Assembly: GCF_037975245.1 (NCBI RefSeq)
Contig: NC_092564.1
Location: forward strand, 23,215,984-23,279,983
Source: Apostichopus japonicus
Taxonomy: Eukaryota; Echinodermata; Holothuroidea; Aspidochirotida; Stichopodidae
Reading direction: 5' to 3'
DNA length: 64,000 bases
This document shows, in pieces, positions 53,601 through 63,961 of the stretch. The stretch's first letter is position 1, and every line of letters begins with the position of its first letter. The notes beneath the pieces were generated by a model. The model was not told the origin of the DNA, made no database searches, and was given only the letters and a program-made list of their open reading frames with translations. Position numbers and translations under genes: made by a program.

Positions 53601-56600
53601 CCCGCCCATGCTCCCGGTGCACTGGGTCCGATGAAATTTGGGATAAAGATGTAGTCTTATTTAAGCACGATTATATGACGATGGACTATAGGCTATTGAT
53701 TGTAAGCCTAACGCCTTAAAGGAGGATCAAGATAAACGGAACCATAATAGGCTCCTGATCGACACCCTGTGCGCCCCAGTACCCAAACAATGTAACCTCT
53801 AGCTGATATGCATAAAATAAGTTTACGATATCAATATCGAGCACCAGTATACGGTAGGCTACGATACTACCTTAGCGGAACCACCCCAGAAGTTCCCCTC
53901 CCACAAGAAAGCCGAGTGGATTCATCTCTCCCAGCATTTATGATACAGAATAAGCGTTGAATCAGGCTCACACGCTACTACCGTAAACCTTATACCCCAC
54001 TGGGACCCGCCAGCATATATGATACCGTAGAAGCGATGAATCAGGTTCACACGCTACTAAATACTACCCAAAACTATATACCCCACTGGGACCAGCATAT
54101 ATGATACCGAAGAAGCGTTGCATCAGGCTCACACTAGCTTCTATACCCTAATTCCTATACCCTGCACTGGGCCCAGCATTTATGATACCGAAGAAGCGTT
54201 GAATCAGATTCACACACTACAAAATACTACCTAAACCATATCCCCACTGTACCCCACTGGGACCAGCATGTGATACCGAAGATGCGTTGCATGAGGCTCA
54301 CACGAACGCTACTACCATATAAACCCTTTACCCTACTGTAACCCACAGGCTTATAGACCAGCAAACAAAAACACGTTTTTAAAACGTTATTAACACGTTT
54401 CGTCTTTTGTTTTGATAACGTTATTTGTGGTGTAATAAATATGTCACGAAAACGTTTTCAGGCTATTATTTCAAAACATTTTTCCGTTAAAACATTAATA
54501 CACATTAATATAAGATTAATATCTCAAAAAATGTTATGTCTACGTTTTTATAACACCACATTTAACGTTATAATTAAGCATATTTTAGAGGCTCTTTTAA
54601 AATGTTATGATAACGTTTATGTTTGCTAAAATGTGTTTGTGTCTACTTGATGTAGAATTCTACACCAGTCTCCTGTTCGGCACTTAGGGTAGTAACTTTT
54701 TCAACACCCAACGTTGTAAAAGCATGTCCCGGTTAAAAGTATAGGCCAACTCGAATGTGCTTTCCATGTAAAATTAAGTATTTACCCCATTTTCCACCAC
54801 ACAGTTCCATTGAGATGTAGAGCGCCGATAGAAGTCGGGACTTGCGGTAGTAGGACGATAAGATGGGGTTATGACGCAACGTTGGATTCATGTCGACCTT
54901 TCCTGTACAGCGGTTGTAACGGCAACCCAAACAATTTTAGAAGTCAGTCCTTATGCCGAACATCATGTACAAGTAAGTGTTCGAATTCAACGCAATGAAA
55001 CATGTTCATTTTGTGCATTGTCTACCTGGAAGGAACATGTATCACATTCTGTAGTGATCAGGATCTAAATAGTACATCTCTAATTTAAATTAAAGATATC
55101 TTCAAATGAATTTAAAATATCAAAATTTATATGTGTAGTAAAAGAAATATGTAACGTAGGCTATACGTTATTCTTATCAAAGATATCTTTAATTTCTACT
55201 ACCGTCAGATACGTGTAGTTGGAACTGGATATATGGTTGATTTCTTTTCTGTTATTTCATTTATATCTAATTTCAATCAAACATGTTAATACTGTGAATT
55301 AATTACCTTAAAAATAAATGGGAAATGTATATAATCTAATATCTTTGATTTGGGTATGAAAAGAAAAACGTCAAGCCTTGTCATACTATAGGTATGAACA
55401 TGAGACCTGGTCGCTTGTATGGCGAGCCATCAGTCTCAAATCGTGGGGAATCGACATATACCGATTTAAATCGACATGATACCAATTTCCTTCGACTTAT
55501 ACCATGCAGTTTCTAGCATTGACTTCTACCGATTTAAATCGACATATACCAATTTAAATAGATGATAAGTAAAATAGATAGGTATATGTCAATTTAAATC
55601 GACATATACCAGTTTAAATCGATGATATGTCAATATAAATCGGTTTATGTCATTTTAAATCGACATATACCAATTTAATTCGACATAAACGGTACCAGTA
55701 TAAATCGACATATACCGATTTAAATCGACATATACCAATATCGATGATATGTAAAATATATTGGTATATGTCAATTTAAATCGACATATACCAGTTTAAA
55801 TCGATGATATGTCGATTTAAATCGATAGAAGTCAATTTAAGCTGCTGGAAACTGGTGTAAGTCGAAGGAAATTGGTATATGTCGATTTATTTCGATATAA
55901 GTCGATTCCCCACGATTTGAGACTGAATGGCCCGCCATACGCTTGCTGCTTGAGCAAAGTTATGGCAAATACCAAAGGTGTATTATCTTTGGTTATAGGA
56001 GGACTAACTAGTCGCAAAGATATTGCGATCACTTGGAGAGCACAATGCGATGATTGTTATCAAGTACGCAGTAAAGTAGTTATGGAGAACATAGAGCTTC
56101 CACTTTTTCTGAACTATTTAACCGTCGGTTGATCAAGTATTGTATGTAATCGGCCACAGTGTATTTCTATGTATGTAATTATCTATGCCAATCTAGATGT
56201 TACGTGCACCGGTAAATTCGAACGAACAACCTGCTTCATCTCTCAGGCCTAGACTAGCATACGAAACAATGTTGCTCAACGGAACAGTAATCAGTGTAGC
56301 CTAAATTATGGTATCGGTGTAATGTACAATATGTATATAATAATGTACGGTAGGCAATTGACGCTGTTTGACTCCGGCTATGGCATAGACCTAGCGCCTG
56401 AGCCTACTCTCGACAATTGTACATTCTCCTTTTATGGCAACTGTGCATTACGTTAGTTTACAATTGTGAGCTACATTATGGTATTGGTGAAGAAGTTACA
56501 ACTTCCAGTTAGACAAGACTGATGCTAGCAATGACATAGACCTTACACCAGTTAGGCCTACAGTTAATACTAAGTTAGGCTATGTATGTCAAACATTTTC

Positions 56601-59600
56601 AGTCATAAAATGTATGCAGCCTAGGGAATTAACCAATGAATAATTTGTTTACAGCAGATGTTCATTTCTCTTTGTACATGTAGGCTATTCTGACGTTAGC
56701 AAGTGCATCCTAATGTCAGTTTGGCCATAACATCATTAACAGTTAGGCCTAATTTAACTTTCAGTCGCTGAAAGCCAGAATGATTCCACCAAGGGGTGTT
56801 ACTTAAAACATACTAAGGTTTCTGACACCTTTGCAAATCAGGAATAAATAAACATATCCATACTATGAAACAGAAAGAAAATGCTATGACCTGTAGCATT
56901 TCCTGAAATTTCAATGATAAACCAGTAGGACGATACAAAATTAGAGCTGGATTAGAATTATATATTTAGAGGATGCAATTTGTAAAAGCTGCTGGGCTCT
57001 GCTGGTTAGCAAATGTCTAAAATATTTGGCAATATTTTGAGTAAACCAGGGAACTATCTATCTCGGTTAAAATGGATCTTTATCCTTCAAAGTCAACCTC
57101 TGATAATCCATTTTTCTTGAAACATCAAAAACTCGAAACACTTCCACAGCTAGGCTAGGTTAGAAGCACATTGTTTAGTCAGTCGTTTAGTTCACGTTGT
57201 TAAGAATATAGACACACCTCTGGTATTTCCTCTCTAATATATTAAAAGTAAATTTACAGAAATAAAACAAGGAAAAGCCTACAGTAATGCCATATTAGCA
57301 GACTACTTTATTAAAGTCTCAAAGTGAAATATTTCAAACTATCAGCGACAATCGATTTGCTGTGAAATGGTTTGTGTAATTCAGGGGTGTTTAGAAAACC
57401 CACTTCCTACCTAGGTTCAAAGGGAATTTTGCTAACAACAAGTTCAAAAAGTTCATCATTAATATCTGCATATAAGCTGAATTTCCAGCTAACACAAAAA
57501 TTCTGGTTGGCACTGAGGCATGCCAAATTTTTTTAGACAAGTTTTTGTTTGCTCTTGAATCTATATCCACCTACCACACAGTAGGCCTTGACCTGTATGA
57601 ACTTTTCAAATTTAAAATGGCTTCACAACATTGCCTATGCTTGGATGCTATAGATTCACAGTTTGTGGGAAAACAATAAACAGGAGTAGTTATACTTCAG
57701 TTGAACATAACTTGATCCATGTTTTAATATTGTTTCAATTTACTTGTAATATGAACTTGTGAAGAAATCTAAGCACATGTATCACGCATGTAATACACAC
57801 AGAAGGTACTGCAGTAAGCCACTGTACAGTTTATACAGGTGCATTTTTAAAAAGTAAAGGTTTGTACTGTAGACTGCCATCCCCACATACATTAATAGGT
57901 TCCTGGTACAAAGCTATAATCACCAGGAACCAGGGCATTGGTTCCTGCTGATATTCTGGCCTTGTAGCCAGGAATTTGCCAAGGGAGGGGCGAAACTGTA
58001 GATTTGGCATTGCAAACTATCTAAGCGTAGCGCCACCATGGTTGGCGCGAAGCGTACAAGAAAATGTTTGCTGAAAATGCCTCCCAGATCGCTGGAAATG
58101 GCACTTCCCAGGACTTGTAAGTTGCATCTTAGCATTTTCTCCTTTGAAAATACTAGCGATATCATAAAAACATTTAAAATTTAAAAAAAAAATATGCTCA
58201 AGGGGGGGCGGCTGCCCCCTTTGCCCCCCCCCCCTTGGCTATGCGCCTGCGTGTGGCAGTAAGGTGAAATTTTTGAAATCGATTGGAAATGAGATTGGGT
58301 TTGGTTGTGTTATTGGTTTCGAAACAACTTCATTTGTCTAAGAGACAGTATATGCTGAGATTTTGAGTGGAATGACTTTACGTTGCTTGATTAAATATCT
58401 ATTCAAATGTTGAGGTCAATATTACACTTTTGTGTAGATCACATTGAGAAATTATTTGGTATATATACATCCACTTGAAAAAGAGTAGTTCCCCTCTCTT
58501 TGTGCCTTGTTCTTCTCTGAGCAGCTATAGTTTGGCAAAAAAATGCTTTGACACCAGCCACCAAAAATGCAAGCACAGACAATTGACCGGATCTGTCTGG
58601 TGTAACTCGTTTAGCTCTCAAGTTGGCTAGGAACACTATTTAAACTGTAAAAAAAGTGATTCTAAATTCTGGTGCAGTATCGTTTACCAAAGATTTTCCT
58701 GTTCAATCACTCTTTAGATCGATGCCAACAGCCTATAAATGTAGGGACTTGCAATGCAGCAGTTCCAAGATGGGGGTTCAACGATTTCACTGGACGTTGT
58801 CAGGCATTTTCATTTACTGGATGCAGCGGTAACAGCAACAGCTTTGCCAATGAAAGAGATTGCGTTGAGAATTGTGGAGGTGAGTTCTGTTTTCCCATGC
58901 GCCTCTTTAATAGTCCTCACAGTAACATTGATTTTTACTGTTGATATAAACTCTCTAATACCCTTCTCAATATTTAGGAATATCTTGAGGGTAATTAAAC
59001 TGAAGCAGGCCCTTTTGGAAACTCTGAGGCTTTTTCTAGCCATTTAAGCATGCTAATATCTGGGGACCTTCAATGCAGCGTGTGGAATAGAAAAAAGTTG
59101 GAGATGCTACACTACACAGTGTGAACTGTTATTTGGTAAAGAAAGATAAAGTCAGGTTCTTTTTTTTTTCATTTCTCACAGCCCAGATAATTTTGATGAG
59201 AGAAGAGAAGAAAATGATATAAATGTATTATGTACACAAAACTCTTAAAACTCCTAAATGGTGACAAACCTTGACCAATAAAAAAACAGCACTTTATAAA
59301 GAGTGGGGCATTGTCTTTGTGATTTTGCATCTTTTTGCAGGGGAAAGTTTATACATGTTTTCTTGGATAAAGTATGTAAAGCTATAATACTGTAAGTGTA
59401 AACTGTCAATTTCTCTCCAGAAAGTTTCATTTATAACCAACAGAAAAAATGTTAGAGTGGCAAAGAATAAGTTGTACAACAAGTTACTTCAATCAATTGT
59501 GTTATCTCTATCAGGGGTAAGAATGAGGATTCAGCTACTGTATTGAATCAATAGGCTGCAACACTGGTGACATCATAGGGGTAGTAAGGGAAGGTTAGGG

Positions 59601-62600
59601 AGGGGGTGGAGGTTATGCATAGTAGAGGAAAGTTAGGGAGGGGGTTGGTGGAGGATAGGCATTGGAGGGGAACGTGAGGGTCTTAGGGAGGGATATGGAG
59701 GATAGGCATACAGTAGGAGGGGAAGGTTAGGCCGGGAAGGGGGTTGTCATTCTTGGGGTAGGAGGAGAAGGTTATAGGAGGGTGGGTTAGAAGGGGGATA
59801 GAGAATATGCACAGGAGGGGAATGTTAGGCTGGGATGGGGGTGGCATTCTTGGGGTAGGTTGGGATGGGGGATGGAGGATAGGCATAGTAGGGGAAGGTT
59901 AGGGAGGGGTATGGAAGATAGGCATAGGAGGGGAAGGTTATGCTGGGAAAGGTGTTGCATTCTTGGGTTAGGAGGGGAAGGTTAGGAGGGGATGGGGGAT
60001 AGGCACAGGAGGGGGAAGGTTAGGGAGTGGTGTGGAAGATAGACATAGGAGGGGAAGGTTAGGCCGGGAAGGGGTGGCATACTTGGGGTAGGAGGGGAAG
60101 TTTTGGAAGGGGATGGCGGATAGGCATCAGGGGGAGCTTAGGAGAACAATGGGAGCATAGGCATAGGCATAGGAGGGCAAGGTTAGGGAGGGATATGGAG
60201 GATAGGAATAGGAGGGGAAGGTTAGGCCAGGAAGGAGGTGGAATTCTTGGGGTAGGAGGGAAGGTTAGGAGGGCGATGGAGGATAGGCATAGGAGGGAAA
60301 GGTGAGGCTGGGAAGGGGGTTGCATTCTCGGTGTAGGAGTGAAGGTTAGGGAAGGGGCTGAATAAGGATAGTGCTGAAGAAGGTAAGGTGAATGAAGCAT
60401 TCATTATTTTGCGCTCATTCAGAAAATATGTTCTGTTATTTTCTTTATGTTATATCTAGTTTCTTTTCTTCCTTACAAGTCCTGGTTCCACTTGAAAAAC
60501 ACGTCTCCTGTACTGTTTTCATCACTGACCTTGATAAAGTTAATTTCTTTTTAATTCTCAAATGGGTGGACTTGCATTATTTCTATATTTAGCTCGGAGG
60601 GAATCTCCCATTTCGTTTCCTATTTTGTGTCTTACAAATTTACTTTAGTGGAAGCGTGGCAATAAGTGTTTTTGTTATGCATGCAGTCTACTTCATAGCC
60701 ATAAAGTCAAGGGATTCATGTTTAATTGCATAGCTGATGCTTACCATTTGTAAATGTTTGACTAGAGATAACTAGCAGTTGCAGAAAAAAAAGTAGGTCA
60801 TGGGAAGCCATGCACACACTGTAGCCATATAAACTTGAACTTAATATGCTTCATCAATCATCATACAGTACCTTTTTCTTGTGATTTCTCATATAAATTT
60901 TCTCAGCTTTTCTTTATAAGGGGTGACATGTTCATTTAACGTTTAATTTGTTACCTTTCCACAGGTTTTTTAAAATAATTATGCTACGTAAAATTTTATT
61001 AAAACTCCCAGGTTTTCAATCTTAAAGGTATTATGCTAGATCAGATTAGAAGTAAGATGGACATTGTCATCATCGACACTTATCTATCCAGTATGAAATG
61101 GAAGACTCGTTGCAATATAATTGATGAATTGGGTCTATATATCTTATTTCTTAATTTCTAAAAGATGATTTACTCATGTACATATTAATCTTGAGAGGGA
61201 AAACTACTGTGTAAACCAAACTGATATCATCGCATAATTAGTCAAGTCTGAAGGTGGGTGAACCTATGTCGTTTTAGATTTCTAAACTTTCTTATTATAT
61301 TGTACTTTTTTTGTTAGCATTTCATTTTTAAATAAATTTTTACAGATATTTGCTTACTACCGATAATCAGAGGCCCTGGTCAATCCAGTCTTTCTCGTTG
61401 GGGATATAACTTCTTGGCCGGCAGATGTCAGGAATTTTTCTTTGGAGGGACCCTAGGGAACAGGAATAATTTTGTCACCCGGGCTCAATGTGAACAAACA
61501 TGCTTGCGTAAGTTCTAAAGGTTTTTTCTTCAGTAAAACTTTTCCTATTTTTGTGTGTGAACACTACATACTGTATGATACTGTTTGTATGTACCTTTTT
61601 CAACAGTTGCCTTCTAAAATCCAACTACTGTAACAGTGCATAGCTGTGCATAGTAAAAGTGCAACTAATAGTCACAGTAGTGCATAGTAATAGTGCACAA
61701 CTAGTAGTGCATAGTAATAGTGCAACTAATAGTGCATAGTAATAGTGCATAGTAATAGTGCAACTAAATAGTCACAGTAGTGCATCTAGTAATAGTGCAT
61801 AGTAATAGTGCATAGTAAAAGTGCATCGTAATAGTGCATAGTAATAGTGCAACTAAATAGTCACAGTAGTGCATCTAGTAATAGTGCATAGTAATAGTGC
61901 ATAGTAAAAGTGCATCGTAATAGTGCATAGTAATAGTGCAACTAAATAGTCACAGTAGCGCATCTAGTAATAGTGCATAGTAAAAGTGCATCGTAATAGT
62001 GCATAGTAATAGTGCAACTAAATAGTCACAGTAGTGCATCTAGTAATAGTGCATAGTAATAGTGCATAGTAAAAGTGCATCGTAATAGTGCATAGTAATG
62101 GTGCAACTAACAGTGCATATTGTATACGGTAGGAAACAGCCTTACATACTAATTTATAATCTACATTGTCCCAATAACTAACTTTGACCTTTGGAGCACC
62201 TTGATAGCAACATGACGCTAAGATGTAAAAAAATAAAACCGAAGTATTTTGAACATCACTCATAAGTCATTACTACACTGCCTTTCTATCACTCTGCTCA
62301 CATCCTTATCTGTTTTCATATAAATTTATCTTATCATAACTCAGCCAAGAATACCAATCAGCAACACAAGGTCTCTGAGATGTTGTAGCCACACAATTTT
62401 AAAAACTGTTTGAAAATATCCACAGTTGCTATATTGGCATAACTGGCTGAACTTTGTAAACTATCCTTCCCTGCATGGGACTACAGTTTGTGAGCCAAAA
62501 AACTGTAACTCTAAATTTAAATAGTACTTACGGAAATGTCTAGTAATTGTTGGGTGTGCTGGGCGGAGGGGGGGGGGGGGGTGAGTGTGACTTTTGAGAA

Positions 62601-63098
62601 TTTTGTTTATTTCATTTCCCCCTTCTTGACTTCTCTCTTGTCTATCTCTGCATAACAAACATACTTTCCAATCTACCTAAGATACAGATTTGGTTACATT
62701 TTAGCAAGTGCTGAAACACTTTTCACAAAAAGGTCTGCATTCAGAGCTCTGTTGTGTCTGCTCAGTGCATCTTACTGTACTTGTCTAAGTGTAAATATTG
62801 ACAGGTATTCTTACAAACCATGTACCATCTATTCCCTCTATACACTTGCTGATTGTTCCATGACGTACATTAGTCAACACATACTTCCATAGAACTACTG
62901 TTTGATGTGTAAACATATCTTGCTCTGACTATTATACTTACAATATAATTCTGACAGGTATTCTTACAAACCATGTACCATCTATTCTCTCTATACACTT
63001 GCTACTTGTTCCATGACGTACATTAGTCAACACATACTTACCATAGAACTACTGTTTGATATGTATGTACATATCTTGCTCTGACTATTGCAGGGTGA
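50442..63098 (+). CDS. Secreted three-domain Kunitz protein
   Basis: Exons join as 50442-50673, 54805-54972, 58718-58879, 61346-61507 and a candidate 5-base coding end at 63094-63098. The total is 729 nt, 242 residues plus TGA. Residues 1 to about 21 are a signal peptide ending VHG, followed by an acidic, Gly/Pro-rich stretch (to 77). The Kunitz domains lie at 82-132, 136-186 and 190-240. Cysteine spacing is the canonical 8-15-7-12-3 in domains 1 and 2. Domain 3 keeps the register but has Gly at the second and Thr at the fourth cysteine position. The domains are only three residues apart. P1 residues are Gly, Asn and Gln, not the Lys/Arg of trypsin inhibitors. RWG[YF] is shared by all three. 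Kunitz domains usually inhibit serine proteases outside the cell. The actual target is unknown. The end is uncertain, and more domains could lie beyond the window. Confidence 0.85.
52270..52960. repeat. Repeat family with core CTATCTAAGCGGAGCGCC, three units
   Basis: The core occurs near 52362 and 52606, with a diverged version near 52795. Each is followed by a small hairpin (gcgccaccatcggttggcgc) and then similar A/T-rich text with a gcatctaagcaat phrase. A further copy lies at 57960-58250. It looks like a dispersed, partly tandem non-coding element. Confidence 0.75.
53885..54345. repeat. Minisatellite, ~70-95-bp unit, five copies
   Basis: The phrase agcatatatgataccgaaga with gcgttgaatcaggctcacac recurs about every 70-95 bp, with gaps filled by ccccactgggacc. 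It runs up to foldback element 3. Confidence 0.88.
54360..54627. mobile_element. Foldback element 3, AACGTT-type interior
   Basis: The ends AGCAAACA and TGTTTGCT are inverted repeats, extended by about eight further bases with mismatches. The interior is dominated by AACGTT, AAAACGTT and TTATAAC words, so it is self-complementary. There is no coding frame beyond a low-complexity 62-codon one. I recall AACGTT-rich, GTTTGCT-ended repeats from several animal genomes. Confidence 0.6.
54805..54972 (+). CDS. Kunitz gene, domain 1 exon
   Basis: Phase 1-1 exon of 168 bp bounded by ccaccacacag and gtaagt. It encodes a complete domain with six cysteines in canonical spacing. P1 is Gly, directly after the second cysteine (GTCGSRTIRWGYD). 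Confidence 0.92.
55417..55940. mobile_element. Foldback element 2, long hairpin with GATTTAAATC interior
   Basis: Left and right ends are inverted repeats from 55417 and 55940 inward. They share, with few differences, the phrase gtctcaaatcgtggggaatc and its complement. Pairing continues past 55550 on the left and to about 55800 on the right, for example through cttcgactta and its complement. The interior repeats the palindrome GATTTAAATC joined by gacatatacc. Nearly all of the 524 bp can form one hairpin. It has no coding capacity. Confidence 0.8.
57898..58250. repeat. Second location of the CTATCTAAGCG repeat family, with an inverted 10-mer pair at its left
   Basis: The core ctatctaagcgtagcgcc lies near 58018, followed by the same hairpin and gcatcttagca phrase as at 52270-52960. 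It ends in a G/C-rich tract (58201-58235) and ttggctatgcgcc. At 57898-57907 and 57922-57931, GGTTCCTGGT and its complement form a small hairpin. Confidence 0.7.
58718..58879 (+). CDS. Kunitz gene, domain 2 exon
   Basis: Phase 1-1 exon of 162 bp bounded by actctttag and gtgagt. It has six cysteines in canonical 8-15-7-12-3 spacing. P1 is Asn (GTCNAAVPRWGFN). Confidence 0.93.
58880..61345 (+). other. Kunitz gene intron 3 (2.5 kb)
   Basis: GT-AG intron dominated by the G-rich array at 59580-60360. The stretches 58880-59579 and 60361-61345 hold no recognised exon. Confidence 0.75.
59580..60360. repeat. G-rich degenerate minisatellite
   Basis: About 780 bp built from AGGGGAAGGTTAGG, GGATAGGCATAGG and GCATTCTTGGGGTAGG phrases in a loose higher-order pattern. 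The G-rich strand is the Kunitz coding strand, so its intron RNA would be G-run-rich. Proline-rich minus-strand frames over it are artefacts. Confidence 0.9.
61346..61507 (+). CDS. Kunitz gene, domain 3 exon, lacking one disulfide pair
   Basis: Phase 1-1 exon of 162 bp bounded by tttttacag and gtaagt. The domain keeps four of six cysteines in exact register. The second cysteine position is Gly (GGT) and the fourth is Thr (ACC). These two normally bond to each other, so one whole bridge is absent while the other two are intact. RWGY, FFFGG and RNNF are kept. Confidence 0.9.
61640..62115. repeat. Higher-order minisatellite, ~13-bp subunit and ~89-bp unit
   Basis: The subunit TAGTAATAGTGCA is repeated with variants. 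A marker, CACAGTAG, at 61673, 61773, 61862, 61951 and 62027 shows a superimposed period of about 89 bp (100, 89, 89, 76). Confidence 0.93.
62801..63089. repeat. Direct duplication, ~137-bp unit offset 153 bp
   Basis: Both units start acaggtattcttacaaacca (62801 and 62954), continue through gttccatgacgtacattag, and end ctctgactatt. They differ by a few substitutions and small insertions. They diverge right after the shared end: the first reads atactta, the second gcagggtg. Confidence 0.93.
63094..63098 (+). CDS. Kunitz gene, candidate terminal coding bases
   Basis: An acceptor, ctgactattgcag, ends at 63093. With the phase-1 donor at 61508 the join reads CGG then TGA, ending the protein one residue after the third domain. 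The acceptor is plausible but its pyrimidine tract is weak, and the gene could instead continue past 64000. Confidence 0.3.
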
Positions 63099-63872
63099 AG
63101 GAAGACAATAGGAGGGGTCACCCTAGTTTGGAAATCAAACTTCATATACCTGGCATCAATTCTTTCACATGATAAAATACGATAGTTTGAAAGGTGTCGT
63201 TCTTTCATTACTTGGTTTAAGGTCAGTGGACTGTAGTTCGGTTCTCCGATATATACTTGCCAACTGTCTATTCTTGATATGGTGGCTGACTGCTCGAGGG
63301 GAGGTGTTACAAGTTTTATTCTTCGCTTCCAAGTGTAAATTCTCTCAGATGGTGAACAATCCTTTGTTGTTACAATTGTTCTGGATGGATAGTTTTACTA
63401 GTTGATGCAACTCTTTTTGTCGAAACCCTATAAAACTGAAGTGTTTTTTGAACGATAGGTTATTGAATCCATGCACTCATCAAAGAACACAGTTATCAGT
63501 GACTCTGTGTGTTTGACACTTTGGTTTCTTAGGGACTTTGATGTCACCTTTGAGGACACTCTTAGCTGGATACCTGTAATCAGGGAGTTGTTACCATAAC
63601 AACTCCCTGCTGTAATCATGGGAATCCACTGGTGAAAGTTGCTCATTTCTCAGATAAGAGTTGAGAGACAATTCGATAGGAACTTATAATGGACTTTCCT
63701 TTTCATGTTTATGCCATGATTTTACATGCTGACCTCTTTAGTAAAAGTCTTGTGTTAGGCGTCGCCTGATGGCAACAGGGGGAACGTGTAAAAATATTAA
63801 AAATGTATGCCTTCCTGTAAAACCACATCAAAATTACATCTTGGAGAATCTGATGATGTCTAGATATACTTT
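63099..63872. other. Candidate 3' UTR or intergenic, nothing clear
   Basis: No supported gene. A variant hexamer ATTAAA occurs near 63798. Confidence 0.35.
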
Positions 63873-63961
63873 CGTTTCGATCCTATCTTGTTCAGAGGCT
63901 AAATGACAAATGACTCACTTGTCATTTAACCTCTGAAGAAGATCCTGCTAGGATCGAAACG
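63873..63961. repeat. Imperfect inverted repeat with CTGAAGA...GATCGAAACG ends
   Basis: The left arm CGTTTCGATCCTATCTTG, then TTCAGAGG, pairs with the right arm (63930-63961) carrying CCTCTGAAGAAGATCC and GGATCGAAACG. The centre, aaatgacaaatgactcact, is itself nearly palindromic. The right arm contains CTGAAGA, a GATCC/GGATC stem, and GAAAC followed by GTC, resembling terminal sequences I associate with Penelope-like retroelements. Confidence 0.6.

Larger units (their letters stand above)
50674..54804 (+). other. Kunitz gene intron 1 (4.1 kb)
   Basis: GT-AG intron. It holds a short tandem phrase (actcgtattcgggac, about 50715-50796), the repeat family at 52270-52960, GC-run-bearing repeats near 53040-53110 and 53555-53620, the array at 53885-54345 and foldback element 3. 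No exon is recognised between 50797 and 52270. Confidence 0.7.
54973..58717 (+). other. Kunitz gene intron 2 (3.7 kb)
   Basis: GT-AG intron with a short inverted repeat (aaattaaagatatctt, about 55086 and 55178), foldback element 2 (55417-55940) and a dispersed repeat at 57898-58250. The stretch 55941-57897 shows no recognisable gene. Confidence 0.75.
61508..63093 (+). other. Kunitz gene candidate last intron or downstream flank
   Basis: It contains the minisatellite at 61640-62115, a G run near 62568-62581 and the tandem duplication at 62801-63089. No further Kunitz-like frame was seen. Confidence 0.4.

Noticed and set aside
59062-59079. Short resemblance to the domain 2 exon (ggacc...caatgcagc), a possible Kunitz relic
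   Set aside because: Only 15 of 18 positions match and similarity does not extend. Indistinguishable from chance.
59683-60404. Proline-rich minus frames over the G-rich array
   Set aside because: By-product of the G-rich minisatellite; no independent support.
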